DNA from: Candidatus Francisella endociliophora
Lineage (GTDB): Bacteria > Pseudomonadota > Gammaproteobacteria > Francisellales > Francisellaceae
Direction of reading: 5' to 3'
DNA length: 64,000 nucleotides
NCBI RefSeq assembly: GCF_000764555.1
Contig: NZ_CP009574.1
Coordinates: forward strand, 1,550,001 to 1,614,000
Below, in pieces: positions 44,838 to 53,285 of this stretch. Position 1 is the stretch's first letter; each line of letters begins with the position of its first letter. A model generated the notes under the pieces. That model was given only the letters and a program-made list of their open reading frames with translations. It made no database searches and had not been told where the DNA came from. A program made the translations under genes and the position numbers.

Positions 44838-47750
44838 ATGAGTAAGAAGTTATTGGTAAAAGTATTGTTAGGAACGCTATTCGTGGGTGGTAATATAGGT
44901 CTAGCTTTTTCGGAAGAGAGTGATAGGACCGAGGCAGATATAGACCGCTGGCAGTCGATGTTTATATCCACCCCAGAAGATGGTTATAGATATACAGTAG
45001 GTGATCTTAAAGCAAAAGGAGATGCTTGGGAGAGCAATGATGAGGCTTTCAATATTCTTATTCCTGATTCTAAGGAATTAAATACTTTCGTAAATAATAC
45101 AGATAACAATATATATTATTTAAGTAAGCTAGTAGAAGGAACTCCGGGAAGTGCTGCGGCAAAGACTGGCGGATTAGTTAAGCAAGTATCAGATATCAGT
45201 GATGAAGTTAGTGGTTATGATGAACGTATTAAGACGACAGAGAAAGAGGCTTCAGATGCTAAGAGTTCTGCAAATACAGCGTCGACAAGTGCCACAGCAG
45301 CAGCTACATCAGCAAGTGAGGCTAAAGAAAAAGCTGAAGCAGCAGCAGGTGCTGTTGCAAGTAAAGTAGATGTAGCGGGAGTTAATAGCATAATAAACAC
45401 TCAGGTATCATCAGGTGGGAGTATTTATACAGCGATAGGTGATGCAGCTAAAGAAGGTGGAGCTATAGCAACGGATATTTCATCACAGATTGAAGCAAAA
45501 GAAGGTCCTATATATGACTCAATAGTATCAGGGTCGAGTATAGCAATAGATGATTCATTAAAAGAAGGTGGTAGTATATATGACTCAGTTACTTCTAGTG
45601 ATGGAGCGATAGCTAAAGCAATTGAAGCACAGGTGAGTAGTGGAACAGGTGCTATAGCTGAGTCGATAAAAAATAGTATCACTAAGGCGACAGCTAAAGA
45701 TGGGGCTATATCAGAAGCAATTAAGACTCAAGTTACGAGCGGAACAGGTGATATTTCAGCAGCTATAAATACAGCTGCTGATAATCAAATAACAAGTGCA
45801 CTGGCTTCATCAGGAAGCATTATAACTGCGATAAATGAAAACATTGGTAAGGCAGCTGAACCAAATGGAGCGATAGCTAAGGATATAGAGGATCAGGTGA
45901 CGAAGAAAGAAGGTCCTGTATATAATTCGATAGTATCTGGTTCTAGCATAGCTGTAAATGATGCGATAGCACCAAGTGGTAGTATAATTACAGCATTAGC
46001 TGACTCAGGTAGTACACTAAATCAAAATTTAGCGAATCGTTACACACTTAAATCTGACTTCGAAGAGTTAAATACAACAGTTACAGATTCTGATAATGGT
46101 TTACCGAGCAAGGCGCCATTAAGTGCATTAAAAGATTATACAAAGACAAGTGACTTAAATACTTATTTAGCAAATAGTGGTTCAAGTGTTATAAATACAC
46201 AAATCCAAAATTCAGTTAAGCAAGATGGAGATATATATAAAGCTATATTGTCTGAGAATGGAGTGATAGCGGAAGCAATGCAGAATCAGATAGTATCTGG
46301 AAGTGGGGTATTTGCAGAGGCTATATCAAGTGGAAGTAGTGTAGCAATTACAAATGCATTATCTTCATCAGGTGGAAGCATCTATGAGTCGATAGTAGAT
46401 AAAGATGGAGATTTATCTCGAGCTATAGTTGAGAATATAACTACGGCAGATAGTAATATCTCAAGTGTTGTTAATGACTTGATAAATACAAATATTCAAA
46501 CAGGAACAGGTTCTGGTATAGTTACAGAGGCTGCGAATGTAGCAATTAATAAAGCTATTACAGAGCAGAGTGGAGTGATTAGGAATGCTATATCATCAGG
46601 ATCTAGTATTGCAGTTACAGATGCATTAGCACCAAGTGGTAGTATAATTTCAGCGTTGACTAATTCAGGAAGTACATTAAACCAGAATTTAGCGAATCGT
46701 TATACACTTAAGACTGATTTTGAGGTTCTTGATAATACAGTTATGGACTCAGGAAGTGGTTTAGTTACTAAAGTTGATGAATCTGATGTTGAGCAGTTAA
46801 TAACAGAGGCAATATCAGCACCGAGCGAATTAGATCAAGCTGGAGATAGTAATATACAAGGTTTAATATACAAGGCTGTAGCAGATGCCCAAGGTGATTT
46901 GGCAAAAGCTATACAGACAAATATTGAGGACTCTCAGTCAGGGGCTGTGGCTAAAGCAGTAGACACCAAGATACAAAATGCAACACAAAATGATGGTGGT
47001 ATTATTAAGACTGAACTTGATACAAAAGCACCTAAAGCCGACTTTGAAACTCTACAGACTAAAATTAATGATGGAAGTACTGGTTTAGATAGCAAAGTAG
47101 CAACGGCAACACTTCAAGAAAACTATACACCTACAGTAGGCTTAGGCGCAGTTGTAACAGAGACTATGAGCTCAGGCAGTGGTTTAGCTATAGTTACAAG
47201 TGAGGCTGAGAAGGTTTCAGAAAAAGCTGTAACAGATGCTATAGCAGGGGATGGAACTATAACAGAAGCTATCAAAACAGATGGTACTGAAATAGCAAAT
47301 GCTGTAGATAATAGGGTAGTAACTTCAGCAGTACCCGTTGGGACGATTGTAATGTGGGGTAGAGGCACTATACCAGATGGATGGTTACCTATCGATGGTA
47401 GGCAGATTGATGCAGATGTATATCCAAAGTTAAGATCTATGTACGGGGCAAATTTACCAGATTTTAGAGGCTACTTTCCACGAGCTTTAGGGACTAATAG
47501 TAATGGAGTTTCTTCAGGACCTCTTTTGCAAAAGACAAATTTTACTACAGCATTACCAACTACAAAAGCATTTTCATTCTCTAAAGGTGTTGGTAGAGTT
47601 CAGGCTGGGTATGATAATGATGTGGCATATGCTTATGATGGCGCAGGAAAATTTAGTCCTGTTATGAAAACATCATATATTAATCAAGGTGGAGACTCAG
47701 AAACTGCACCTAGAAGTATGGCAGTACATTTCATAATAAAAGCAGGGTAA
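44838..47750 (+). CDS. Secreted fibre protein with C-terminal phage-tail-collar domain
   Basis: 970 residues. Signal peptide (cut near AFS), N-terminal domain and Ala-rich coiled coil homologous to the fibre at 1658-3853 (NNIYYLSKLVEG, VKQVSDISDE), then a long shaft of degenerate GPIYDSIVSGSSIA / SGSIITAL / LNQNLANRYTLKSDFE motifs, and a tail-collar domain (about 830-970: VPVGTIVMWGRGTIPDGW, DFRGYFPRALG, PRSMAVHFII). Collar domains end many phage fibres and some secreted proteins. No other phage gene lies nearby. Likely a trimeric surface fibre whose tip differs from that of its paralogue. Confidence 0.82.
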   Translation: MSKKLLVKVLLGTLFVGGNIGLAFSEESDRTEADIDRWQSMFISTPEDGYRYTVGDLKAKGDAWESNDEAFNILIPDSKELNTFVNNTDNNIYYLSKLVEGTPGSAAAKTGGLVKQVSDISDEVSGYDERIKTTEKEASDAKSSANTASTSATAAATSASEAKEKAEAAAGAVASKVDVAGVNSIINTQVSSGGSIYTAIGDAAKEGGAIATDISSQIEAKEGPIYDSIVSGSSIAIDDSLKEGGSIYDSVTSSDGAIAKAIEAQVSSGTGAIAESIKNSITKATAKDGAISEAIKTQVTSGTGDISAAINTAADNQITSALASSGSIITAINENIGKAAEPNGAIAKDIEDQVTKKEGPVYNSIVSGSSIAVNDAIAPSGSIITALADSGSTLNQNLANRYTLKSDFEELNTTVTDSDNGLPSKAPLSALKDYTKTSDLNTYLANSGSSVINTQIQNSVKQDGDIYKAILSENGVIAEAMQNQIVSGSGVFAEAISSGSSVAITNALSSSGGSIYESIVDKDGDLSRAIVENITTADSNISSVVNDLINTNIQTGTGSGIVTEAANVAINKAITEQSGVIRNAISSGSSIAVTDALAPSGSIISALTNSGSTLNQNLANRYTLKTDFEVLDNTVMDSGSGLVTKVDESDVEQLITEAISAPSELDQAGDSNIQGLIYKAVADAQGDLAKAIQTNIEDSQSGAVAKAVDTKIQNATQNDGGIIKTELDTKAPKADFETLQTKINDGSTGLDSKVATATLQENYTPTVGLGAVVTETMSSGSGLAIVTSEAEKVSEKAVTDAIAGDGTITEAIKTDGTEIANAVDNRVVTSAVPVGTIVMWGRGTIPDGWLPIDGRQIDADVYPKLRSMYGANLPDFRGYFPRALGTNSNGVSSGPLLQKTNFTTALPTTKAFSFSKGVGRVQAGYDNDVAYAYDGAGKFSPVMKTSYINQGGDSETAPRSMAVHFIIKAG

Positions 47751-47825
47751 TCACTATATTGTTAACTGATTAGGGATTTTTCTACTCAAATACTCTAGAT
47801 ATTAAAAAGCTCTATTTGACAGGGA

Positions 47826-47969
47826 TTGAACCTAGTTTGTTATGGTAGAAAAAGAACACAAGGAACTACATTTATAGAGGTCATGATAGCCATTGCTATT
47901 ATACTATTCTTATTCTTTGCTGTTTTTATTCTTTAGCTAACATAGTCGCAGGTGCGAATCTAAATGAGG
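47826..47969 (+). pseudogene. Remnant of a minor pilin, cut by an insertion element
   Basis: A TTG-initiated frame gives NLVCYGRKRTQG|TTFIEVMIA and a hydrophobic helix (AIAIILFLFFAVF), then a stop. Removing one T from the frame (the GTTTTTATT run) continues as YSLANIVAGANLNE, matching YAISSVISGSILTE of the cassette C pilin. Homology ends at NLNE, exactly where the IS-like sequence begins. So it has both a frameshift and a lost C-terminus. Confidence 0.75.
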
Positions 47970-48340
47970 ATACTGTCCAAGAAAGTGTGTCTATAGCTTG
48001 TCGATTTTTGCGTCTAAAATATCCTTAACTTTGCAAAAAGCAGTTACTGGATATTTATAGGTTTTTTGTTCGAAGTTTATCAAACAAGCACAAATAAGAT
48101 TCATCGCACTATCTAGATTTGGAAAAGAATTTCTAATCTTAGTAGTTCTACGAATCTCTTTATTTAAGCTTTCAATCCAATTAGTAGTATAAATCACTCT
48201 ATGAATACTGCTAGGATAAATTTAAATACGCAAAGTAGTTTTCAATATCTTGACCTTTAAAAGCTTTTTCTATCCAAGGATATTTACTCCAATATTCAAT
48301 AAATGCATCTAGTCGAGTCCTAGTATTATTAAGGTTATAT
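47970..48340 (-). mobile_element. IS256-family transposase remnant
   Basis: Leftward reading gives NNTRTRLDAFIEYWSKYPWIEKAF, then after a frameshift YPSSIHRVIYTTNWIESLNKEIRRTTKIRNSFP, the conserved C-terminal TTN-IESLN-R motif of IS256/mutator transposases, ending DILDAKIDKL. The catalytic N-terminal part is gone. The plus-strand GATACTGTCCAAGAAAGTGT at about 47969 looks like an IS256-type terminal repeat; the opposite end is not found. Inactive. Confidence 0.75.
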
Positions 48341-48472
48341 TTAGGCTACTCTAACTCAAATATCTCATGAAAATAATCAGTTAATAAAAAGGAGTATAGT
48401 GTATTATTTTTATTTAAGTATTGAGGTTGAAATCAGAGGGTATGAGTTTTTAGATTGAACAGAAGGGTTGTA

Positions 48473-50263
48473 TTATTCTTTGATAACTATATCAGGGAAG
48501 TGATGTTTTACACACTTAGTGTAGTCGCCTTCTGTAAACGCTGAGTATGGTGTTTGATAGCCAACAAGTTTACATGAGAACGATTTCCCGCCTGGATTGT
48601 CAGCATAATGGTCAAAATTTTGCTCCCAATATATTTGTGTAGCACCAGCACCATTTTCATCAAATTGTTTCATACCTTTACAGCCTAAAACTTCAGTATC
48701 TGGAATATTCAAACCAAGATAGTTCATAAAGTTGCCATAGTAATCTATACGGTTTACAGATTGTGCAACTTCAACACTACCACCACATTCAACACCGCCA
48801 TTAATGATCTGCGTAGTCACACCAAAACCAGGAGTTAGATTATTTGCTTTATCAGAGTCATTCGGCTGCCAAGTACCATCAATTACATGAAGCATAGATG
48901 GTTTTGGAGGCTGCGGATATACAAAGAAGAATACCGCAGATGCTAGATTTAACCATGTATCAGCAACCATTTCTGGATTATCTAATAATACTCTTACATC
49001 ACCAAACATAGCTTGTGAGAAAGGTCCATAATTATAGTTATAGCTTAATTGTTTAGCACCACGACCAAAGTAAGATTTGAAATCACCATTTTCAAATTTA
49101 CCACATGGCCAAGTTTGACCTTGCCATACATCAGGGTTACATTCACCATTATAACCACCTCGCATATCTTCATCCCAGCCCATCTCACGTACATGTACTA
49201 GAGCTTGGCGCCATTCTGGTACATCCCAATGAGCAGTATGTCCACCTGTTTCTTGAGTAAAGTGAGCAAACATAGTAGCAAGAGACTTACGACAAATATC
49301 ATCAGAATCTCTACCATCAGTATAAGTACCACAGAATGCAGGGAACTTAGCTACAGCTTTTAAGAAATTGTCATAGGTGTATTCTGGTGAACGTTTAGGG
49401 AACATATAATCCCAATCTTCTGCAGATACTATACCTTCTACTCTTTTAACATTCTCAGGGTTATTTGGATTACCTGCAGTTACAGCTTCAACCACGCTAT
49501 TATCTCTTGTTTTAATAGATTCTTTTACTTTACTTAGAACTGGACCGCTTGTTAGCTCAGCTTCTTGTGCATCAAGTTTAGCTTGAGTTGTCACAAACTT
49601 ATCTTCACTAGGAGTTGGATCATCTGGGTCTGTAGGATCAACAGGCTCATCAGGGTTGCTAGGATCATATAAATCCCAAGCCATATCCCAATAAAGACCT
49701 GTATTAGGAGCGTATGCCCACTGAGGTCCTGAACACCAGTCTGCAACACCAGCTTTACACTTGAATAATTTACCATCAGCATAGACAATATCACCACTTT
49801 GGTATTGTGTGCCTGCTACATAGCTTTCGTAGTCTCCACTTGGAGGATCTACTGGATCTACTGGATCTACTGGATCAACAGGTTCATCACTACCACCACC
49901 ATTTCCTATAGAAAAACTTTCAACACTAAATATAGGAGCACTAGGTGAGAAGCTAAAACTAGCAGAGTTACCAGCTTTGACAATAGTAGAATCACCACCC
50001 CATTGTTTAGATGTGATAGAGATAGTTCCACCATTAGATTGAGTCATAGTTGCATTACCAATACCCCAGATACTTCCTATCTCTACGCCATCGCTTAATT
50101 TAAAAGTGATAGGGTTATCTACCAAATCTGTATCCTTATTACAGCTAAAAGTAATTTGACCAGTCCAACCTTTTTTAACATCATCTAATTTACAATCAGC
50201 AAATGCTAGAGATCCCATTAGAGATAATGTTAAAGCAGATAAAGTTTTTATTTTGTTATTCAT
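48473..50263 (-). CDS. Secreted GH19 chitinase with chitin-binding module
   Basis: 596 residues. Signal peptide (cut near AFA), an N-terminal domain (about 24-120) shared with the exported protein of pilin cassette A, a short Asp-Pro-Val linker, a CBM5/12-like module (about 145-200: YVAGTQYQSGDIVYADGKLF...AWDLYD), an Asp/Pro linker, and the GH19 catalytic domain (about 280-596) with HFTQETGGH (catalytic Glu) and YFGRGAKQLSYNYNYGPFS. It inverts the anomeric centre on cleaving chitin, a different fold from the GH18 enzyme. AAGGA lies before the ATG; a palindromic element sits about 147 nt upstream. Confidence 0.9.
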   Translation of the reverse strand: MNNKIKTLSALTLSLMGSLAFADCKLDDVKKGWTGQITFSCNKDTDLVDNPITFKLSDGVEIGSIWGIGNATMTQSNGGTISITSKQWGGDSTIVKAGNSASFSFSPSAPIFSVESFSIGNGGGSDEPVDPVDPVDPVDPPSGDYESYVAGTQYQSGDIVYADGKLFKCKAGVADWCSGPQWAYAPNTGLYWDMAWDLYDPSNPDEPVDPTDPDDPTPSEDKFVTTQAKLDAQEAELTSGPVLSKVKESIKTRDNSVVEAVTAGNPNNPENVKRVEGIVSAEDWDYMFPKRSPEYTYDNFLKAVAKFPAFCGTYTDGRDSDDICRKSLATMFAHFTQETGGHTAHWDVPEWRQALVHVREMGWDEDMRGGYNGECNPDVWQGQTWPCGKFENGDFKSYFGRGAKQLSYNYNYGPFSQAMFGDVRVLLDNPEMVADTWLNLASAVFFFVYPQPPKPSMLHVIDGTWQPNDSDKANNLTPGFGVTTQIINGGVECGGSVEVAQSVNRIDYYGNFMNYLGLNIPDTEVLGCKGMKQFDENGAGATQIYWEQNFDHYADNPGGKSFSCKLVGYQTPYSAFTEGDYTKCVKHHFPDIVIKE

Positions 50264-50400
50264 TTCTTAGTTCCTTATATAATTTAAAAAATTAATTTTT
50301 AATAAATAAAAATTGTTTTTGTTTTATTTCAAATAATTTCTTTATTTGGAATATGCTAAATGATAGCTTAAGAATAAAAAAAAATGGTATGGTTAAAATT

Positions 50401-50424
50401 AACAGTGTCTATTAAAAATTAATA
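50401..50424 (-). promoter_or_regulatory. Candidate chitinase operator (second copy)
   Basis: AACAGTG followed by the palindrome TATTAA-AAA-TTAATA (50410-50424), counterpart of the site upstream of the GH18 gene. It lies between rlmH and the GH19 chitinase, 12 nt beyond the rlmH stop. Confidence 0.45.
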
Positions 50425-50435
50425 AGGATACTAAC

Positions 50436-50903
50436 TTATTTGTGATAGGGGTGGCCTTCAAGTATTGTATAAGCTCTATATAGTTGTTCAGCTATAATGA
50501 TTCGGACAATAGGGTGAGGAAAAGTCATTTTTGATATAGAGATTTTTTCTTTAGCAATATTTTTAATACTCTGATCAATGCCATCTGGTCCACCAATCAA
50601 AATAACAACATTAGGGTTATTAAATTTCCAATTTTGCATTTTGTCAGCTAATTCCTCTGTAGATATAATTTTAGAGCTAACATCTAGTATTACTAAATGA
50701 TCAGAATCATTTAGTTTATTAAGAATAGTTTTGGCTTCTTGTTCCATCCAAAGTTTGGGATTGCCTGTTTTAGCCCGTTTAGCAATAGGTAGCTCTATTA
50801 GTTCTAGAGGTATTGATTTGCTAAGGCGTTTTTTATATTCATTATAGCCTTCACTAACCCATTTGGGTGGCTTTTCGCCTAGTGATATTATTTTTATTTT
50901 CAT
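50436..50903 (-). CDS. rlmH: 23S rRNA pseudouridine-1915 N3-methyltransferase RlmH
   Basis: 155 residues, exactly the family length, from the ATG at 50903, which is preceded by AAGAAGAGAAAA. An in-frame ATG at 50933 would add ten residues and overlap a palindrome. SPOUT fold: ILIGGPDGID (SAM knot) and the C-terminal FPHPIVRIIIAEQLYRAYTILEGHPYHK-type end. It modifies helix 69 of 23S rRNA. Confidence 0.95.
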   Translation of the reverse strand: MKIKIISLGEKPPKWVSEGYNEYKKRLSKSIPLELIELPIAKRAKTGNPKLWMEQEAKTILNKLNDSDHLVILDVSSKIISTEELADKMQNWKFNNPNVVILIGGPDGIDQSIKNIAKEKISISKMTFPHPIVRIIIAEQLYRAYTILEGHPYHK

Positions 50904-50922
50904 TTTTCTCTTCTTATTAATC

Positions 50923-51024
50923 TGACAGATCAATGATCTGTCACTACATTTATTTTAAACTTATGTATTTTATACAAAAATAAAGGAACAGTTCTGTAGT
51001 GACAAGTCACGACTTGTCGTTACA
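50923..51024. repeat. Nested inverted repeats, MITE-like
   Basis: Three inverted repeats interlock. TGACAGATCA-A-TGATCTGTCA forms a hairpin at 50923-50943. GACAAGTC-AC-GACTTGTC forms another at 51001-51018, extendable outward to TGTA...TACA. TGTCACTACA (50939-50948) and TGTAGTGACA (50995-51004) pair with each other across 46 AT-rich bases. It fills the gap between rlmH and yaaA. It could be a small non-autonomous mobile element or a structured mRNA spacer. Confidence 0.6.
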
Positions 51025-51040
51025 CGCGTTTAATATACTG

Positions 51041-51805
51041 CTATCTCGTAAAACAAATCAGATTTTCTTTTGATAATTCATGGTTAAATTCATATCCTGC
51101 GATATCAAATTTTTTAATATCTTCTATATTCTCAATTCTATTTTCTAGAATATATCTAGTCATTAGACCACGAGCTTTTTTAGCATGGATTCCAATAGTT
51201 TTAAAAGTACCATTTTTATTTTCTTTAAAATCAATATCTAACCAGTTAGCATCAAGAGTCTTTTTATCTATAGCTTGTGAGTATTCATTAGAAGCTAGGT
51301 TTATTAAAGTCTTATTTTTTTGTTTCGCAAAGAAGTCATTAAGTTGAGGAGTGATTTTATCTTGCCAATATTTGTATAGGATTTTTTCATCAATTTTGAT
51401 TTTTGTACCCATTTCTAATCTGTAGGCTTGCATCAAATCAAGAGGGCGAATAAGGCCATACAGACCAGACAGCATGAGTAAGTGATCTTGAGCATATTTA
51501 ACAGTTTTGATGTCTAAAGTTTCAGCATCTAAACCTTTATAAACATCGCCACTAAATGTAAAAATAGCAGCTTTTGAGTTCGAAGTATTATAGCTATTTG
51601 GGTCAAAATTATTGTGTTTATCAAATACTTCTTGAGCTAATTTGGGGCTGATTTTCATTAACTTTTCAATTTCATCAACCTCATAATGTTTGAGCTTATT
51701 TATTAAAAGATTAACTTGATCTTTAAAAACTGGTTGAGTGAAGTTGTAGCTTTCTTTTATAGTTTCAAAGTTTTGGCTTTTAGCTGGAGATATTACTATA
51801 ATCAT
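51041..51805 (-). CDS. yaaA: Peroxide stress protein YaaA (UPF0246)
   Basis: 254 residues, full family length. MIIVISPAKSQNF at the N-terminus, FSGDVYKGLDA, LSGLYGLIRPLDLMQAYRLEMGT and INLASNEYSQAI are hallmark YaaA segments. In E. coli it lowers free iron during hydrogen peroxide stress and binds unusual DNA structures. Upstream of rlmH in the same direction, separated by the inverted-repeat spacer. Confidence 0.92.
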   Translation of the reverse strand: MIIVISPAKSQNFETIKESYNFTQPVFKDQVNLLINKLKHYEVDEIEKLMKISPKLAQEVFDKHNNFDPNSYNTSNSKAAIFTFSGDVYKGLDAETLDIKTVKYAQDHLLMLSGLYGLIRPLDLMQAYRLEMGTKIKIDEKILYKYWQDKITPQLNDFFAKQKNKTLINLASNEYSQAIDKKTLDANWLDIDFKENKNGTFKTIGIHAKKARGLMTRYILENRIENIEDIKKFDIAGYEFNHELSKENLICFTR

Positions 51806-51913
51806 TTTCTTATTATTTTATGAGTATTTTAGGTTTAATAATACCAATTTATCTTAGATAATGGAATTTGCTTTGGTGACTTGTAATTTATATGTATATC
51901 TAGTAGTATATAT

Positions 51914-52022
51914 CCCGCTGACTTGGTTTCCACGCAATGATAGATTGTGAACCCCGCCAGGTCCGGAAGGAAGCAACGGTAACTTTTGATTCATGTGCCG
52001 TGTCAAGGCTAAGTCAGCACTC
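51914..52022 (+). ncRNA. ffs: 4.5S RNA (small bacterial SRP RNA)
   Basis: The conserved apical domain GTGAACCCCGCCAGGTCCGG followed by AAGGAAGCAACGG is unmistakable. Outer strands GCTGACTT (51917-51924) and AAGTCAGC (52011-52018) close the long hairpin. It binds Ffh and guides inner-membrane proteins to FtsY. Ends are approximate to a few bases. Confidence 0.95.
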
Positions 52023-52121
52023 AAAAGTGTCTATTATTTTCCCATGAAGAGATTATTTAAGTAACATTAGTTTATTAATTATGGTTTAATATACTCATCT
52101 AAATAATTCTTATTTTCAAAT

Positions 52122-53276
52122 ATGAGTTTCACGAAATTAGAAAGTATTATTAACTATGATGTTGTCCATGGTTTTCCTGGGGTTGCTTTAAGTATTATTT
52201 ATCATGGTGAAAATATTTATCAAAATACTTTTGGTTATGCTTATCGATATGATAGAGCGGGTAAGCAAGTAACTGATCCACAAATTTTAGATAAAAATAT
52301 GCTATTTGATATAGCATCTCTTACAAAAATTTTTGCAACAACTTATGCGATTATGTATCTGTATGAGAGGAATCTTATTAAATTAAACGCTTTAATTACT
52401 GAATATATTCCAGAATTTAAATTTGTGAACACGTCTTATATTCCAACTATTCGTGACTTACTAAATCATGCCAGTGGAGTAGCTCCATTTTTTGATTTTT
52501 ATAATAACTATACAGCGGGAGATTTGTATAGCCAAGATAGAGAAACTACTATCAAATATCTAAAAACAAAAATGTCAGTAGTTGAGCCTGCACGTAAGTA
52601 TTGTATTTATAGTGATATTGGGATGAAGATATTAGGTTGTGTAGTTGAAGCAATTACAAACCAAAGATTAGATAATTTTTTAGTAGAGAATATTTATTCA
52701 AAACTAGAGCTTAAAAATACTTGTTTCAATCCTTTAGAAAAAGGTTATCTACCAGAACAAATAGTAGCAACCCAAGTTGATGGGCATGCTAACTTTGGTA
52801 CAACTAGCTTTAATAATATCAAAACAGATACTCTTAGAGGTCTAGTTCATGATGAGAAAGCATTGTACTCTATGGATGGAGTAGCTGGTCATGCAGGATT
52901 GTTTTCAACTATTGATGATGTTGCAAGATTAGCCAGTTTACTCTATCAAGAAAATGAGTTTTTCTCGCAAAGCACAATCAAAGAATTTAGTGAATACTGT
53001 GATGTTAACCCTGCTTTTACCCAAGGTTTTTGGACTGCAAAAGGACGTAAAAATAGATCTTTATTTGGAGAAAAGTGTAGTGATAAAACAATAGGCCATA
53101 CTGGTTTTACAGGTCAATGTTTTATCTCAGATCCTGAAAATAAGATTACAATTATAATTATGTCAAATAGTGTTCATTGTCGAATTATTTACCCAAGAAT
53201 TTTTGAAGGTAAAACATTTAGAACAGGATTATATGGACAATTAATAGATTCAATATATGAAAGTTTAAATATATAG
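52122..53276 (+). CDS. Serine beta-lactamase-fold hydrolase (EstB/PBP4B-like)
   Basis: 384 residues, no evident signal peptide. Class C beta-lactamase-like fold: SLTK (SxxK, nucleophile Ser near residue 66), Y-S-D (YSDIGMKILG, near 162) and HTGFTG near the C-terminus replacing the KTG box. Such proteins are esterases, D-amino-acid peptidases or PBP4B-like enzymes rather than true beta-lactamases. It is homologous to the exported protein starting at 62815. It lies 9 nt before the first sugar porter, so likely one transcript. Confidence 0.8.
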   Translation: MSFTKLESIINYDVVHGFPGVALSIIYHGENIYQNTFGYAYRYDRAGKQVTDPQILDKNMLFDIASLTKIFATTYAIMYLYERNLIKLNALITEYIPEFKFVNTSYIPTIRDLLNHASGVAPFFDFYNNYTAGDLYSQDRETTIKYLKTKMSVVEPARKYCIYSDIGMKILGCVVEAITNQRLDNFLVENIYSKLELKNTCFNPLEKGYLPEQIVATQVDGHANFGTTSFNNIKTDTLRGLVHDEKALYSMDGVAGHAGLFSTIDDVARLASLLYQENEFFSQSTIKEFSEYCDVNPAFTQGFWTAKGRKNRSLFGEKCSDKTIGHTGFTGQCFISDPENKITIIIMSNSVHCRIIYPRIFEGKTFRTGLYGQLIDSIYESLNI

Positions 53277-53285
53277 GTAGAAAGT

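Noticed and set aside
44838..47750. Prophage tail gene
   Set aside because: The collar domain alone suggested phage, but there is a Sec signal peptide, a lipoprotein partner repeated at a second locus, and no capsid, portal, integrase or lysis gene nearby.
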